In this document: one piece after another, positions 50,001-62,645 of the stretch
Layout: each line of letters begins with the position of its first letter
Position numbering within the stretch: the stretch's first letter is position 1
Source: Parus major
Taxonomy: Eukaryota > Chordata > Aves > Passeriformes > Paridae
NCBI RefSeq assembly: GCF_001522545.3
Contig: NC_031773.1
Span: forward strand, 39,643,669 to 39,707,668
Reading direction: 5' to 3'
DNA length: 64,000 nucleotides
The notes under the pieces: model-generated
Seen by the model: only the letters and a program-made list of their open reading frames with translations
Told to the model about the DNA's origin: nothing
Database searches by the model: none
Translations under genes and position numbers: made by a program

Positions 50001-50102
50001 AATTAAAAAAAAAAAACAAGAAAAAAATCAAATCAAAACAAAATTAAATAAAACCAAAACACAACAAAACAAAACCTCCTTAACAAAACAGAACCAAATA
50101 AA
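50001..50102 (+). repeat. A-rich (AAAAC/AAATC)-like tract
   Basis: A-rich sequence with repeated CAAAA, CAAAT and ACCAAA words, abutting the 5' truncation point of the CR1 that follows. Confidence 0.8.
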
Positions 50103-50317
50103 TATAAAATTCACCCTGAAACACAAGAAGACACTTGTGTTTCAAGAAGAAAAACTGGCACAGATTGCCCAAGGATGTAGAAGCTCCTTTCCTGGAGATA
50201 TTGAAAACTATTTGCACATGGTCAAGGGCAGCCTATTCTAGGTAGCCCTTCTTTAGCAAAAGGGTTGGACAAGACAATCTCAATATATCCCTGCCAGCCT
50301 CAACCATTCTGTGATTA
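50103..50317 (+). mobile_element. CR1 3'-end fragment
   Basis: Sense CR1 3' terminus: aaattcaccctgaaacac, actggcacagattgcccaag, ctcctttcctggagatat, gggttggacaagacaatctc, then gcctcaaccattctgtgatt. About 215 bp survive, covering the last ORF2 codons and the 3' UTR. A perfect 10-bp hairpin at 50118-50143 has arisen inside it. Confidence 0.92.
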
Positions 50318-53300
50318 TTGTGTCCGTGACAACTCAGTATAGTTTTCTCAGATATCCAGATTGACATTTGCTTGTCTAAATCTGTTGTTTAAAAAGTAAC
50401 ATAATGATAAAGTTTGAAATTTTCAGCATATTTTTGGTTGGATTCAGAATTAGTTCTATTTTTCACTTACTAAGACCATGCAAAAAAGACCATGAGCAAA
50501 AGATGTATCCTATATGTCAGTGGTATTTAAAAAAAACCATAACAACAGAAAATGAGGACATATTAATACAATAAATTAAAAATACTTCTAGAAGTATAAT
50601 ACAATAGCACAGAACAAGCCTTAATGTCAGGTAAATTCTTCCTTGAACTAATTTGAGGTGCTATGGTTTCTGAGCAACTCAGTGTCTGAGCTGCCTGCTT
50701 AAGCTAATGTGCAAAAGGCTATTCATGCTTCAGTGCTTTTATATCAGCTTTTACTGAAGGTTGTTTCCAGAACTATTTTTACTATGTTTGCTGATTGATT
50801 AATATTTCACTTCTCAGCAGCAATTGAAAGAAAACTTGAGTTCACCATACTTGGATTGCTGCCCAAGACTTATATAAGTTAAACCAAAGATCAACATATG
50901 TGGCAAACTTTATCAGCAAGATTTTAAGTGAGTGTGTTGTGGAAAGAACTTTATTTTAAGTGAATGCCAGATTTTTTGTTCATAACTACACAATTCCAAT
51001 AACAGTGTAAGAATATTTAAAAAAAAAAAAAATCTATAACATCAATCATAGATTAAGAAGTCCTGCATTTATAACAGACTTGCTTTCTTTAGCAAACCCA
51101 GAACTTTATAGGAATATGCTTCAGAAGTGCTGCTTGCTGCACTGACTGATCTTCACAATAGTGAACCCATGAATTTCCAAGTGTTGGGTCTCTGCATTCA
51201 AATTTAAAGGCAGTGCTTGCTTTGGTGTAGCAATAGGTGGATCATATCAAACACAAACAGGCAAGTCTGCTTCCATTCACAAGGCTTTGGGTGGCTCACT
51301 TCATTATAATATAAATTATAATATAAATTATATGGTATAATTTAAAATGCAGAGCAGGACATAGCTCTAATTTGAATAGGGTAAGGAGGGAAGGGTATTG
51401 TGGGTACAGCTCATTGTGTGATTAGTAGCATTAAGTTATTTTGGGCAGTTGCCCTGAAGGGAAAGAAAAAAATCTACTAACTGCTTGACGGTTTTATCCC
51501 CCAGTAAATCACAATATAAAGATCAATTCTTTCAAAAAAATGCTCAACTGTCAAAACTAGTAGTTACAAAGACAGAAAAAGGTACATGTATGCTATAAAA
51601 CACACATATAGATGAAGGCAAGATCACTTGAACTATATATTGACATATATTATGTCTATGCATAATATGTACAAGTATAAATGCATACATGTATAAATTT
51701 AGAAGAAAACATATAAAAGACCACACATGAAGACATAGGTATGATTTTTAATTGCTGTTTCTCTCATACCTGCATTAATAAAAGACTCTTAAAGGAAGAA
51801 AATATATCTTTTATTCAAAAGCAAGAATGGTGAACTGATGGACAGTTAAGGTTCAGACTACCAGCAATCATGCATCAGCTTATGTAACACTGACATTCAT
51901 ACTGACTGTACATATTACTGATATTCTGAATCTTTTCAATGTCTGAGATGATGGAGTAAACTGTTCTCTATGAAGATGAGTATATCAAAGCATTAATTAT
52001 TGTACAAATCATTCTCGAGTTATCTTTCAAATGAGAAAGACGCTGATAGAGTAAATTGTTCTACAGAAACATTTTATTTTTCAGAGGGAGGAAAGAAGAA
52101 CTGATACCAAGAAAACATCTGTGAAATGGGCCTTCTGCTCTTTGGAGGATGTGATTCAACCTATTTTTACTAAATCAATTAAAATGTATAGTTTGGACAC
52201 AGTTTAAATACTCGCAGCTAAAACTAACATCCTGAAAATCCCTGTTATTCTGGCACTGAGCCCTGGAGGAAATTCATCTCCTTAGAAGATGAAGATTTTT
52301 ATCTGAAAATTTCTTAGGCTCCTGAAGTTTTGCTTCTCTCAGTTCCCAGAAATGTTCAGGTTTTTACAGTTCAAGAGAGAGTGCAAATTTCACATCAAAA
52401 TCTTACAGGTACCCCATATGGACTGTTCCTTACCTTCTGAGCTTTCCTCCTGCTGAAATATAGACACCATAAGGAAACATGGCAGAAACATTAATCCAGA
52501 AACAAAGAAAGGAAAATAGAGACAGAAGCTCCCTCATACAGATGAGAAAATAATAACAACTTGCAGTTCTGGTAGGAACCTGGTTTCTGTGACATGTAAG
52601 GCAAGTCAAAGCAAGAATCAGAAACTGATCTCATATATTAAAACACGACAGAGTGTTAGAGTCCTGCTATTTGACTGAATGACTTCCAGGACTGAAGGCA
52701 AACTTTTAACCCTGGTATTCCATACTGACTAGCTCAGATGAAGACTTTGGACACCGTATCTATGTGCTTAACTTTCTCTGAGTCCAACATAAAGCCTTAG
52801 TGTATGGTTTCAGGCTCATCTTCAGGGACAGATATTAGGAAGAAGGCATTTTGGTACATCATGGGTAGATTTCAACAGGGATTGAGACCTTTTGGATCTA
52901 ATTAAAAAGGAAAAGCACCATTACTATGTGCTTCACTTAATAGGATATGAGGCACAAATCAAATACCCACATTAATGCAAGTGATCTGTTACACATCTCA
53001 ACCTGTTATCCAAACTGTCTTGATTTTTTTTTTGTCATTTTGAAAAGAAAACAATTAGAATAAATAAACTGTGCAAATTCCTCTGATGATTTACTATCAT
53101 TACATTCACAAGAAATATATTACTGGACTATAATTTTAACACATTTTTATACATTTAGTTCACAACAGAGGTTAACATCACAAAATCTTGAAAGTTGTGT
53201 ACACCTTCCTCTACATTTTTGTTGCTGTTTCTCTCCCTTCTCCCTCAAAAGTAGGCAAAATATCATATTAGGAGACTACATTTACGGTTTTGAACAAAGC

Positions 53301-54814
53301 ATAATAAATTAAATAATAACTAAAGGAACAAAGCCTTTAGATTTACAATTTGTCACAAACAAATTAATTATACACCTTGCATATATATAAATAGATACTG
53401 TAAATTAAATTGGTGTTAATTGCTTGATCTGCAGATATATACTACGTGATATTTAACTCATAGGTTTCACTGTTCTATCATCTTTTCCTGTTTTTTTACA
53501 TAAAGTTTGGATGTGATTGCTATTCCTGCATACATGATTCAAAGGGCAGGAACTATGAATTTATACACTATAAAAAGTAATTTGATTTGAATTCCATTTC
53601 TTGCCTAATCTTTCCTAACTTCCCACTTTCCATTAGATTTGCCACAGAACATCCAGTATTTCAGACAGCTATCTGCAATAGCTTATTTCCAATATCATCC
53701 TGATAAATGAAAATCAAATCCTAGTGTATCCAAGTGCTTCTATTATCTAATATCCAAAACACAAGCAAAGATATTTTTTACTTTTTATAACACTTTCCTC
53801 TAAAATGGAGTTCATGATTTTCTGACTCAAAAACTCGGATACACGGTTATATGTACCATTGAAAGTTGAAATTAATTTTAATACTAGAAAACCCATAAAT
53901 TATTTAACTAATTAGGAACCTGGCCCATTTTGACTAACCAATTTCTTTCAAGAGTTACTGAAATATTCTAGGCACATCTTGGACTGCACTGCCCCAGACA
54001 GCTTGAAATTGAATCTCTGCAGAAATAATGCTGCTGAAATTCTAAGGGTGGAGAGTTGTTTGTATCATAAGTACTGGAACGATCCACATTCGAGGGTGAA
54101 AAATAACACCTCTGGGTCCTTGAGCTGGAATACGTGTTTTCAATGGGCACAATTTAAATGAAGTGCAATATTTCTAGAGATAGAAAAACTCTTTAGGGAA
54201 TAGAGTAGATTCATTAAAATGGCTGGCATTAGCAGGTTACATCTCTGGTGAGTATCTACCCCAGAGAAAGTGTTCAGCACAACTGAATGAAAATACAGGA
54301 TAAAAAAAGCTGTAGAAAGCCATTTCATTGAAAATATCTATAATAAAGACAAGCTGCAAAATCAACAGGTTTAAAGAGAATTAAGAATTTCCCTAATTAC
54401 AATTATTTTAAGCCTTTTAGCATCCCTTACTGGAAGTCCATTTTTAATGCCTAATAGATAAACTATGCTGGAAAAAAATTAATAATCCTTTTAAATAGAA
54501 GCTCTGACTGAGGGAAGGGTACATAAACAGAACCTAAATAAATCTGGAAGAGCACCTCAGCTGATATAATCCTGGGTGGTTTTACTGATTCAGGAGATTA
54601 CAATTAACTACTGTTTAAGTTCTAGTAGAGGGAGTTTATTCTACAGAATATGGTCTCAGCTTTACATTTTAGAAGTCATACATGCTCTCTTGCTCAACAG
54701 GTTTCAAACAAAACTTGACTGAAGATCCTGCTAGGGTTATTTATTCTGTTTAGTACTAAGAAAGCTGAATGACCCCATTTCTAGGATAAGTAATAACTTG
54801 TGATTTCATAAACT
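50318..54814. other. AT-rich noncoding sequence
   Basis: No gene or interspersed repeat identified. A 12-bp tandem ATTATAATATAA occurs at 51303-51332. Two complex, run-poor patches (53380-53460 and 54350-54480, with AATTA and TTAATTG words) are possible conserved elements but cannot be supported further. Confidence 0.5.
51303..51332. repeat. 12-bp AT-rich tandem repeat
   Basis: ATTATAATATAA occurs twice exactly and a third copy begins. Confidence 0.9.
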
Positions 54815-54890
54815 CTTAAATTAAGAAGGATATAAAGGACCCTTATGAATCCTACTGCTCGACCTCTTGTTCAGAATATGCCAGAGAGCT
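54815..54890 (-). mobile_element. Possible old L3/CR1-like 3'-end scrap
   Basis: The plus strand has aaattaagaagga, tataaaggacccttatgaat, ctactgctcgacctcttgt and tcagaatatgccagagagc. This resembles the antisense 3' end of old amniote CR1/L3 LINEs (agaagggacc, atgatcatctagtctgacct, cctgtataacacaggcca). It is strongly diverged. Confidence 0.45.
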
Positions 54891-57800
54891 ATATCATCTG
54901 AAATACAGTGATGTGCAACCTCCATTGCCCTCTATTTAAATGCTTGAGATTCTTGTGTTGCTGAAGACTGCAGTTGCCAAGGGTAAAAGCAGATAATCTG
55001 AAGATAGAAAACAGAGTTACTCAGGATCTTTTCCCTCTTCCACTGTAGCGCATCAGAATTGCATATGTTCTGCTGTAAGCCTGGCTCTCTTGGGCAAAAG
55101 AAAAGGCATAATTCTTTTGTTTACCTCCCTAGGGTCTTTATTAACACACATACTTGGAAGACATTATGTTATTAGTTGATTAGTAATGCAGGAATAGTTT
55201 CCAACATGAACTTGAATTTCACATATGCCAGTGATGAGCTTTCATTATTTGCTCCTTATGGTCTCGTCTTTTTAGACAGTTACTTGACAACAATAATGCT
55301 TTCCTTTTGAGAAATACTGACAATTTGTTCTGAAAAACTTTTCTGTAAGGAGATACTGTGCAGGGATTCGGCACAGAAGTGCATTTTGGAAATAGAAATC
55401 ATCCCACTGATTCCAGAGGCTGCAGATAGGCTGTGCATGTACTGCTGCCTTCCTGACCACAACCTGATCGAGCAGCCAGCCTGAATAAATTCTCTAACGA
55501 CTGACCTAATCTTCATATTACATTTACAGCTGCCAAGGTGAAAGGAGTGACCAGTGCAAATACAGAGAGCACTGGCCAACACAAAGCTGTTTCCAGCTGC
55601 TGTTTCAGCTCTGGAGGACTTATGCAGCTTGACTAAATTAGTGCAGTATTTTCTTAAACAGGCCTGAACATCTCAGACACAGTTCTGGGAGCAGAACACT
55701 TGGGAAAGTTAGCTTTCCTCCTTCTTGGTACCTGTGACTATGTCTAAATATTCCTTAACCATAAATAAGATCTCAGCTGTTAATTTATAAATAATTTCTG
55801 CCTGGGAGAATAAATAATCATGGAGTCAAACCACACAAGAAACCAGATCCAGATCTTACCTTCAGAAGCAAAGAAAAAAGGAATATATTGAAAAATATAC
55901 ACTCAAAACATATCACATGATTAAAACTCAGATTAAGGAACCCGTGTAGTGTTCTCTATCTTCAACAACCTCTTATTCTACAGGGTGTTCATTTATATCA
56001 GGCTGTTTTATATTCTCTGGGTTTAATGGAATAGTTTCTAACTGATCACTGTAGAGAAACTAGTGCCCCCATGGTACAGATTTTCATTCCTAGAGGTACA
56101 TCCAATCACTCTGAGTAATTTTTGGTTATTCTCTTTATTATCTTTCATCATTCTATGAGTTATTAAATCTGAATTTTTCAATTATTTGCAAAGATTTATT
56201 TCAATATGGTCATTTAGTTTCAGCCTATTAATTATTTTTGAGAAGAATGAGGAATTTATCTGTTCTTAAAACACATAGTAGTATAAAAAAAGCCTTTTGA
56301 GACAAGTACAAAAGTATATTACATGAATTAAATTTCCCTTTAAATAATCAGCTCTATGGAGATGACTGTAGTGCTTGCTCATTTTCCTGTTGCAGACCAG
56401 CAACCTTCACTTTAGTGAGGATTCTCTTGGAGGCTGAGCCAGTGTTAAATGCAGGACTATCCATTTTAAGGACACAACAGATATCTAATCCTTTATCTTT
56501 TTCAAGTGGAAATTTCATTCCTGCTTTAGATCACATATTTTCTATTCCTTCACTTCTGTGGATAAAATAATCTGACATGGGTTGTTTAAAAAGTTCTGTA
56601 ATAGTCATAGCTTTAGAAACCAGTCTTATTTCCATTTTTAATAATTAGGTGTTTACAACTGTATAATTAATATGCATTAGATATTTTGCAAGTTTGCATG
56701 GGGCATATTAAACTGCATTTATGAATAACCCTTCACGGCCAGCCTGTGGGAGAGAGAGATATGATATGTTTCTTAGACACATTACTTAAATGTGTTAACT
56801 GTCCCTCCTATCTGTATTGTACCATTTTAAATTCATCTTTCCATGCTCTATTGAGCACTTAGCATATGATAATTTGACCTTGTTTATGAGGTCTCTAGGA
56901 CATACCTTAATAATTCAGAATTTTGAAAAGTGATTGTGAGTTTGGATTTCTCAGTTTTCAGGTGTTCCAATTCCAGCAAGAGGTCCAGATCGTCAGAATT
57001 CATTCTCCAAAAATGTTCCATCTTAAGGGTGCCTCAACTCCTGAAAATCCCAAAACACAACTTCTGTCCAGAAAAAATTGATAAATTGCATTTCTTCATC
57101 ATTTGTAGAACACAAGCCAGAGAGAGAAGAAACTTAATTAATTTAAATCATAGCCAAGAGTAATTTAAACTCATTATTATTCAATGTTATCACCCAAAAC
57201 TTTTCAAGATATTCTAATCATTTTGAACAATACCCTTTTTCCTCTTTTTAGCCTTTGTTTCTGTAGAGTACTTGAATCACTTAAGGCAAAAAAACCCCTT
57301 GTCTTTGTTCTAAATAGGATTCTCCAAATCATGAATCTACCTCTCCATTTGCAGGTACTAATAAGACAGTTGTCAGTACTTCATCAAAATTGTACCATAT
57401 ACATTGTGGGCACTCACAAAATGGTACTTAATGCCTGTTCTCACCGCCTTCCTGTTCATGTTTTTTGCACATAAAATTATTAATGTGCAAAATACTCATC
57501 ATGTATGTTTGTTGGAGCTATCCGATAAAGCTGATAAATGCTAACAGATTCCACATGAAGATGTAAATTATTTGTTTTCTACAGGATTTATTCCTAATTT
57601 TTTTTAAAAGCTACGCTGTTTTCATTACAATGATCTGTTTTTCATCTGCTCACGCTTTAAACCTGTGACTTGAAAAATTATTTTTCATGAGAAAGGTAAG
57701 AAAATAAATCAGGTAAAATTACCAGTTAAATATTTTTAAAGATTAAAGATAAATTGCCAGTTTTTAAAGACTAGATTTCTGTGTTTTCTTTATTATTCTT

Positions 57801-57993
57801 CTTTATATATATTGACTCTTTGAATTGTTATGCAGAGTGTAATTTGCAATACAGTATTTCTCTAAGCTGGTACTGCACTGCTTCATCACAGCCCCATTTT
57901 GTGCATAAGGCCTAGGGATAGGATAAAAGAACTCAGGAAAAAAAATTCATTTTTGAGCCCTGGAGCTTCTGCTCCACAGAGGAGGAACATAAA
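54891..57993. other. Noncoding sequence
   Basis: No gene found. A somewhat GC-richer patch at 55350-55700 overlaps two short minus-strand frames with no recognisable domain. Confidence 0.5.
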
Positions 57994-58370
57994 ACCATAC
58001 AAAGAATGCTGGAAGGGACTTCAAGATATTGCCTAGTCATTTTTCCTTCCCTCTCTCAAGCAATTAGGTCTGAGGCTAGCTTGAAAGATGTTCATCTAAT
58101 ATTAAAATTTTCAATGAGTAATATAAATCTCTCCTGCTGCAATTTAGGGTCTTCTTTTTTTTCTATTGATTGTAAACATAGGGAAGGGATTCTTCCCTTC
58201 CTCTTTGAGGCAGTTTTTATGTACTTGAATGCCATTAACACATTTCTCTTTTGTCTTTGTTTAGACTCTAAAGAACCCACGTAGTCCAGTCTTTTCTAAA
58301 AAAATCACAGGTTTAAACCCTCAACCATTCTTGACTATTTTTTTCTACTTTTTCCAACTGTTCCACATTA
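57994..58370 (-). mobile_element. Old CR1-type LINE fragment
   Basis: The antisense 3' region of an ancient CR1 type shared by birds, turtles and crocodilians. In order: aagaatgctggaagggactt, caagatattgcctagtca, aatataaatctctcctgctg, caatttagggtcttc, tcttcccttcctctttgag, tttttatgtacttgaatgcc, agactctaaagaacccacg, and then a ctccaatttttccac-like end. The match is extended and collinear, so the call is firm despite the divergence. It includes the end of the RT-domain ORF and the 3' UTR. The frame is broken. Confidence 0.82.
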
Positions 58371-58578
58371 TGCTTGATGTACAAAGGTTACAGCACAGAG
58401 ATTACAAATCATATAATATATATGACAGTGAAAATATATTATCTGAATGTCTTAAGTATAATTCCCTTTTATACTACACCATGAAATTGGTCATTCATAT
58501 GTAACATGTAAATTTAAAGAACAAACCTATTTTGACAGGCTATTTAACATCCTCTCCAAACTACTTTTGCTTTGAACT

Positions 58579-58640
58579 ACCACCTACATGCAGACCACCT
58601 GTCTACATTACCACCTAAATAGAGACCACCTGTCTCTACT
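58579..58640 (+). repeat. 31-bp tandem duplication
   Basis: ACCACCTA...AGACCACCTGTCT occurs at 58579-58609 and again at 58610-58640 with a few mismatches. Each unit contains an ACCACCTGTCT word with a CACCTG E-box. Confidence 0.85.
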
Positions 58641-61479
58641 AAGTATAGCTTGGTCTCCATGTGTTTATATGTAAATTTGCTCCCAATTCTATATCTGAAT
58701 AATAAAAGTAGTTCTCATTAGTTAAATATCAGCCAGTATACCTCCCAGACTAATGCCTGTGTAAGGTTGATTCATTACAAGTATTATTCTATCTTGAACC
58801 ATTAATAATACTTCTGAATGTGATCATCCTGCTAATTATGGACCCACCACTAAACAATTTCATTTAGACTTAGCATTAGAAGACTTGTTAGGTGTCAGTT
58901 GGGGTTTTTTTTTGTGATTGTTTTTCAGTATGTCAATATCTTTGTAAGAATCTAGATATAGTTCTGCAACTCTTTGCCCACTGGCCACTGAAGATTCATA
59001 CAAAAGCTGCTTGTCAACAAGTTGGGCCAGCGCAGACACTTATTTTCTTATATTTTTCTAGGAGTTTACAAAGTCTGACAGTTAGACAGTTTTTCAGTAT
59101 TTTTCCATATTCATCTTACAGTTTCCTTCTCCTCCCTTTTCCCACTTTTTAAAGGGAGGGAAGTATTTCAAGTTTACAGCCTCCAAAAATTTTTCTCACC
59201 CCTTAGTTCCTCAAAAAATATAATTCTTGTCTCTGAGCTGCTTCAGACATAATTCTGAGATTAATCTTATCGAAGTTCTCGCCTATAAAGCATTCAACAG
59301 CCTTTTTTTATTTTCTCCTGTTCTGGGAAACTGAATGCTGGGTGGGAATTTTATCCTTTTAATTTGTGCTTAATTGCATTAGTCAGACACATAAAACTCT
59401 TTGACCTCCTCAGCATTATCTGCTCCCCATTACCTCCTTACTCAATTTTTCCTTCTGTTTGCATTATTCTTTTATACTTGTCCTCTCTGTTTGAGACTTG
59501 AAAAAACTTGTGATTCAGCTTTTCATTTGTAAATTGATCTGATATTAAACTCCTATCTTCTCCTTGTAATAAAATATCACTTGACTTGAAGAAAATTTTA
59601 CAAAGATTTTTTGAAGCTTTACTGGATGTAATTAAGGTCTGATTTGAAAGGCAAGTATTCTGAGCTGAAGAGTAAAAAGATCTTTAGAAATTCTGTGATC
59701 TTAACTGCAAACCAAAGATAGCTAATAGATTTCTGAATGGAACCTGAATATGGGTTCATCAAAAGTAACAAATATCTTTTACGAGTTTTCCTGAATTTTT
59801 TCTTTTGATCAAAGAAAAAGTGTTTAGCAATTGAGATGATGCAAAAGAAAACTCACTGCATTTCTTGATTTTGAGAGAGATTATTACTGTTTCATGGAGT
59901 GACTAAAACAAAAATCTGTATGTTTAATATGTTGTCTGAAGCTCAAGAATGCCTGGTTAACCTTCAGAAGATGACGTTAATAATTAAGTGGCTAATTCTG
60001 GGGGTTCTTTAAAATAAAAAAAAATTAGAGAAGCATGTATTATTGCATTCAGTATGTTATGTATATCCACTTTTCATAAATTTTAACTTAAGAATTTTCA
60101 TTAGGATTTCATTTTCTCTTCTCATCCTATATTGGTCATTTCAAGAACTGGAGTCAAGTAATTGTATCATAAAGCTGATATTACTGTCTAGTTTCTAATC
60201 TTAACAGCAAATAAGTAACCAAGCATGCTATTAAAGATTGCATTACAGGGGAACAGCTCTTTAAAACAAACAACAGTAGTATCACAGTACTAAAACGATG
60301 AAAATATCCCATCAGGAACAGTGTGCACAGTGCTGATAACCATCCCACAGGAAGGAAGTTACCTCAGAAAAGGCAATGTGTAATGAAACACAATACGACA
60401 TCACAGAAGCCTGATTTGACTTTCCAAGAGTTGGGACTAAGTTTTCAGAAAGCAGAATAATTATTCAAAGTTATATAAATGTTGTGAATGGCTTGTACAT
60501 TTTTGTTTATTCATTCATTCTAGTAAGAACAGAAGCACTTGTCATATTAGTGAAGTGTAAGGTGGGAGTGAGGTCCCTGATGATCCTATTAGCAAAATTC
60601 AGAATTTTCTATATGAGCCAGATAGAAAAAAAGGAGCTAGAGATCTGTCTGAAAAGATGACTAACGAAGAGCATGCTGCAGCTTAGTAGGGATAATTGCT
60701 GTAAAGTATATATGCTAATATAAAATACTTTTGTTCACAAATAAGTTTTAATGCATGATGTGGGTAAACTCTTCTTGTGAGGTTTCAATTCAGTATTGCC
60801 AGCCACAGGCACTCAAGTTATTTTAGTACCACACCTTGCACCCACCCCACCCAAAAAATGAGATTTGGAACTGAGCACATGTCAGGGTTAGTGAGTTTGT
60901 TTGGTTTTGTGCCTCACTGGGAATGCTTATCTTGCAATTAATATTCAGTCTGGAAGGCTAGAAACATTTCTGATTATAAATTAAGGCTGAGGTTTCTTAG
61001 GTAATAATCTGTTTTCGGCAACTCAAATTTCAAGCAATAAAATAAGTGAAGCCAAGCCCAACAAATAAAACTCCACCTATTATGTGATTGATAAGAAAAA
61101 CACCTCATATAAAACTTTTCCAACTCAACTAATGCTTCCATATAGGCAGAAAATAAAAGAAAATATTTGTATCTTGTAGACTTCAACAAGTATATGCAGC
61201 AAAGATGGTGCTTTTATCTGAAAACACAAGGCATGGCACAAAAAAGAAGCCACACAGTTCTTTTAAAATTCACACAGAAAATAGGTATCTGTGTAAGGAT
61301 TTTGGTATCACTTTTCCCTCCTTGGAAAGAATATCCCAATGTCCTATGCACTTCTGAAAACCTAGGAAGATTCCACTGCATGGACACTACAGAACAGCAA
61401 AGAAAAGAGGGAATGCTCTGTCTGTTGACTCTTAAGAATCCCATTCTGAAGCTCTTAACTCTGTTGTAAATTCTGTATA
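58641..61479. other. AT-rich noncoding sequence
   Basis: No gene or named repeat. A run-poor patch near 59300-59420 contains a TTAATTGCATTAG homeodomain-like word. A CACCC-rich patch lies at 60839-60855. Confidence 0.5.
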
Positions 61480-62055
61480 AGTTGGCTACTCAGCCTTGGC
61501 TGGGGTACAGTTCATTTTCTTCATAGTAGCTTATATGGTGCTTGCTTTGGACTTGTGACCAAAACAGTGTGGATGTCACAGGGATGTTTTAGCTGCTACT
61601 GAGCAGTGCTTACACAGCATCGAGGCCTTTTCTGCCCCTCACACCTCCCCACCAGCAGAGGCTGGGGGTGCACAAGGAGCTGGAAGACGACACAGGCAGG
61701 ACAGCTGGCCCCACTGACCAAAAGGATATTCCATGCCATATGATGTTGTGCTCAAAAAACAAAATCTGGGGGGAAATATGGAAGGGACATAGGGTCAATG
61801 GTGTTTGCCTTCCCAAGTAATGGTTATGTGTGATGGAACCCGGCTTTCCCAGAAATGGCTGAACACCTGTATGACCATGGGAAGCAGTAAATGAAATCCT
61901 TTGTTTTGCTTCTGCACACAGCTTTTGCTTTCCATAAGGCACTTTTTCCTCAAACCAGAAATTTTCATACTTTTTCCCTTCCAATTCCTTCTCCCATTCC
62001 ACTTTTGGGGAGTGAGTGAGGGTCTTGACTGCCTGCTGGGGGTTAATCCTTAAAA
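61480..62055 (+). mobile_element. Solo LTR of an avian ERVL-type endogenous retrovirus
   Basis: Sense-orientation LTR. It shows ccttggctggggtacagttc, cattttcttcatagtagct, cacagggatgttttagctgc, gagcagtgcttacacagc, cagctggccccactgacc, ggatattccatgccatatg, ttgccttcccaagtaatgg, aaatggctgaacacctgtat and gctgggggttaatcc in the expected LTR order. It is homologous, inverted, to 34162-34737. The longest open frame of the window (minus, 61610-62068) lies inside it and is an artefact. The TATA-like region expected near 61750-61765 reads CTCAAAAAACAAAATC and has lost a clear TATA box. No internal retroviral sequence follows. The boundaries are approximate and no target-site duplication is evident. Confidence 0.92.
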
Positions 62056-62569
62056 AGAATGGAGGCATTCAGCTTCCTATGCAGAAATACTCAGAGCTAT
62101 CCTAGAGACTGTAGGATACATGGAAAGTCCAGAGGGGAATATGACCTGTAGCAGAAGACAGGGAGAATAACCCTGTATCTGGGCTTAGATATCCCCACTT
62201 AGGGTCTCTAAAACATCACTAAAGGAGTGTATTTAAAGCAGTAGAGTCACTTCCTGTGAATTTTGATTCCAGTACATTTTAAGTAAACAAATATTTTTAG
62301 TATGAAAAAAAATCTTAGAATGTAATGTGAATGTAGCTGAAAAACAATCCCATTGCCTACACCATCTGCACTGCACCTACATAAATACCAACATCAGAAG
62401 AAGTAACTTTAGTTTTGCTGTATTTTAGTACACCCACTTGCTGTAAGTAGACTCTGCTTCTAAGGCAAGGGTAATTCATAGGCAGAAAAATCCTTTAAAC
62501 AGGAAATAGTATAAAGTTTATTTGACTTTTGCTCCATGTCCACTGAGATATAAGGTGAATAGGGTTAAA
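62056..62569. other. Noncoding sequence
   Basis: Nothing identifiable; no retroviral leader or gag-like sequence follows the LTR. Confidence 0.5.
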
Positions 62570-62645
62570 CTAGACAATGCCCAGAATGACCTGGTCTAAT
62601 TGCTATGGGGCCATACCACATTCAGCCTTGAGTTCTGTGATTATA
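62570..62645 (+). mobile_element. Possible decayed CR1 3' end
   Basis: gggttaaactagacaatgcc, agaatgacctggtctaattg and a terminal gttctgtgatta recall the last part of a CR1 3' UTR. The middle is poorly matched, so confidence is low. Confidence 0.35.

Noticed and set aside
60839..60855. CACCC-box cluster as a KLF site or quadruplex
   Set aside because: Only three short C-runs and no supporting context.
61610..62068. The longest open frame (152 codons, minus)
   Set aside because: It lies entirely inside the antisense strand of the ERVL LTR and has no retroviral or cellular domain.
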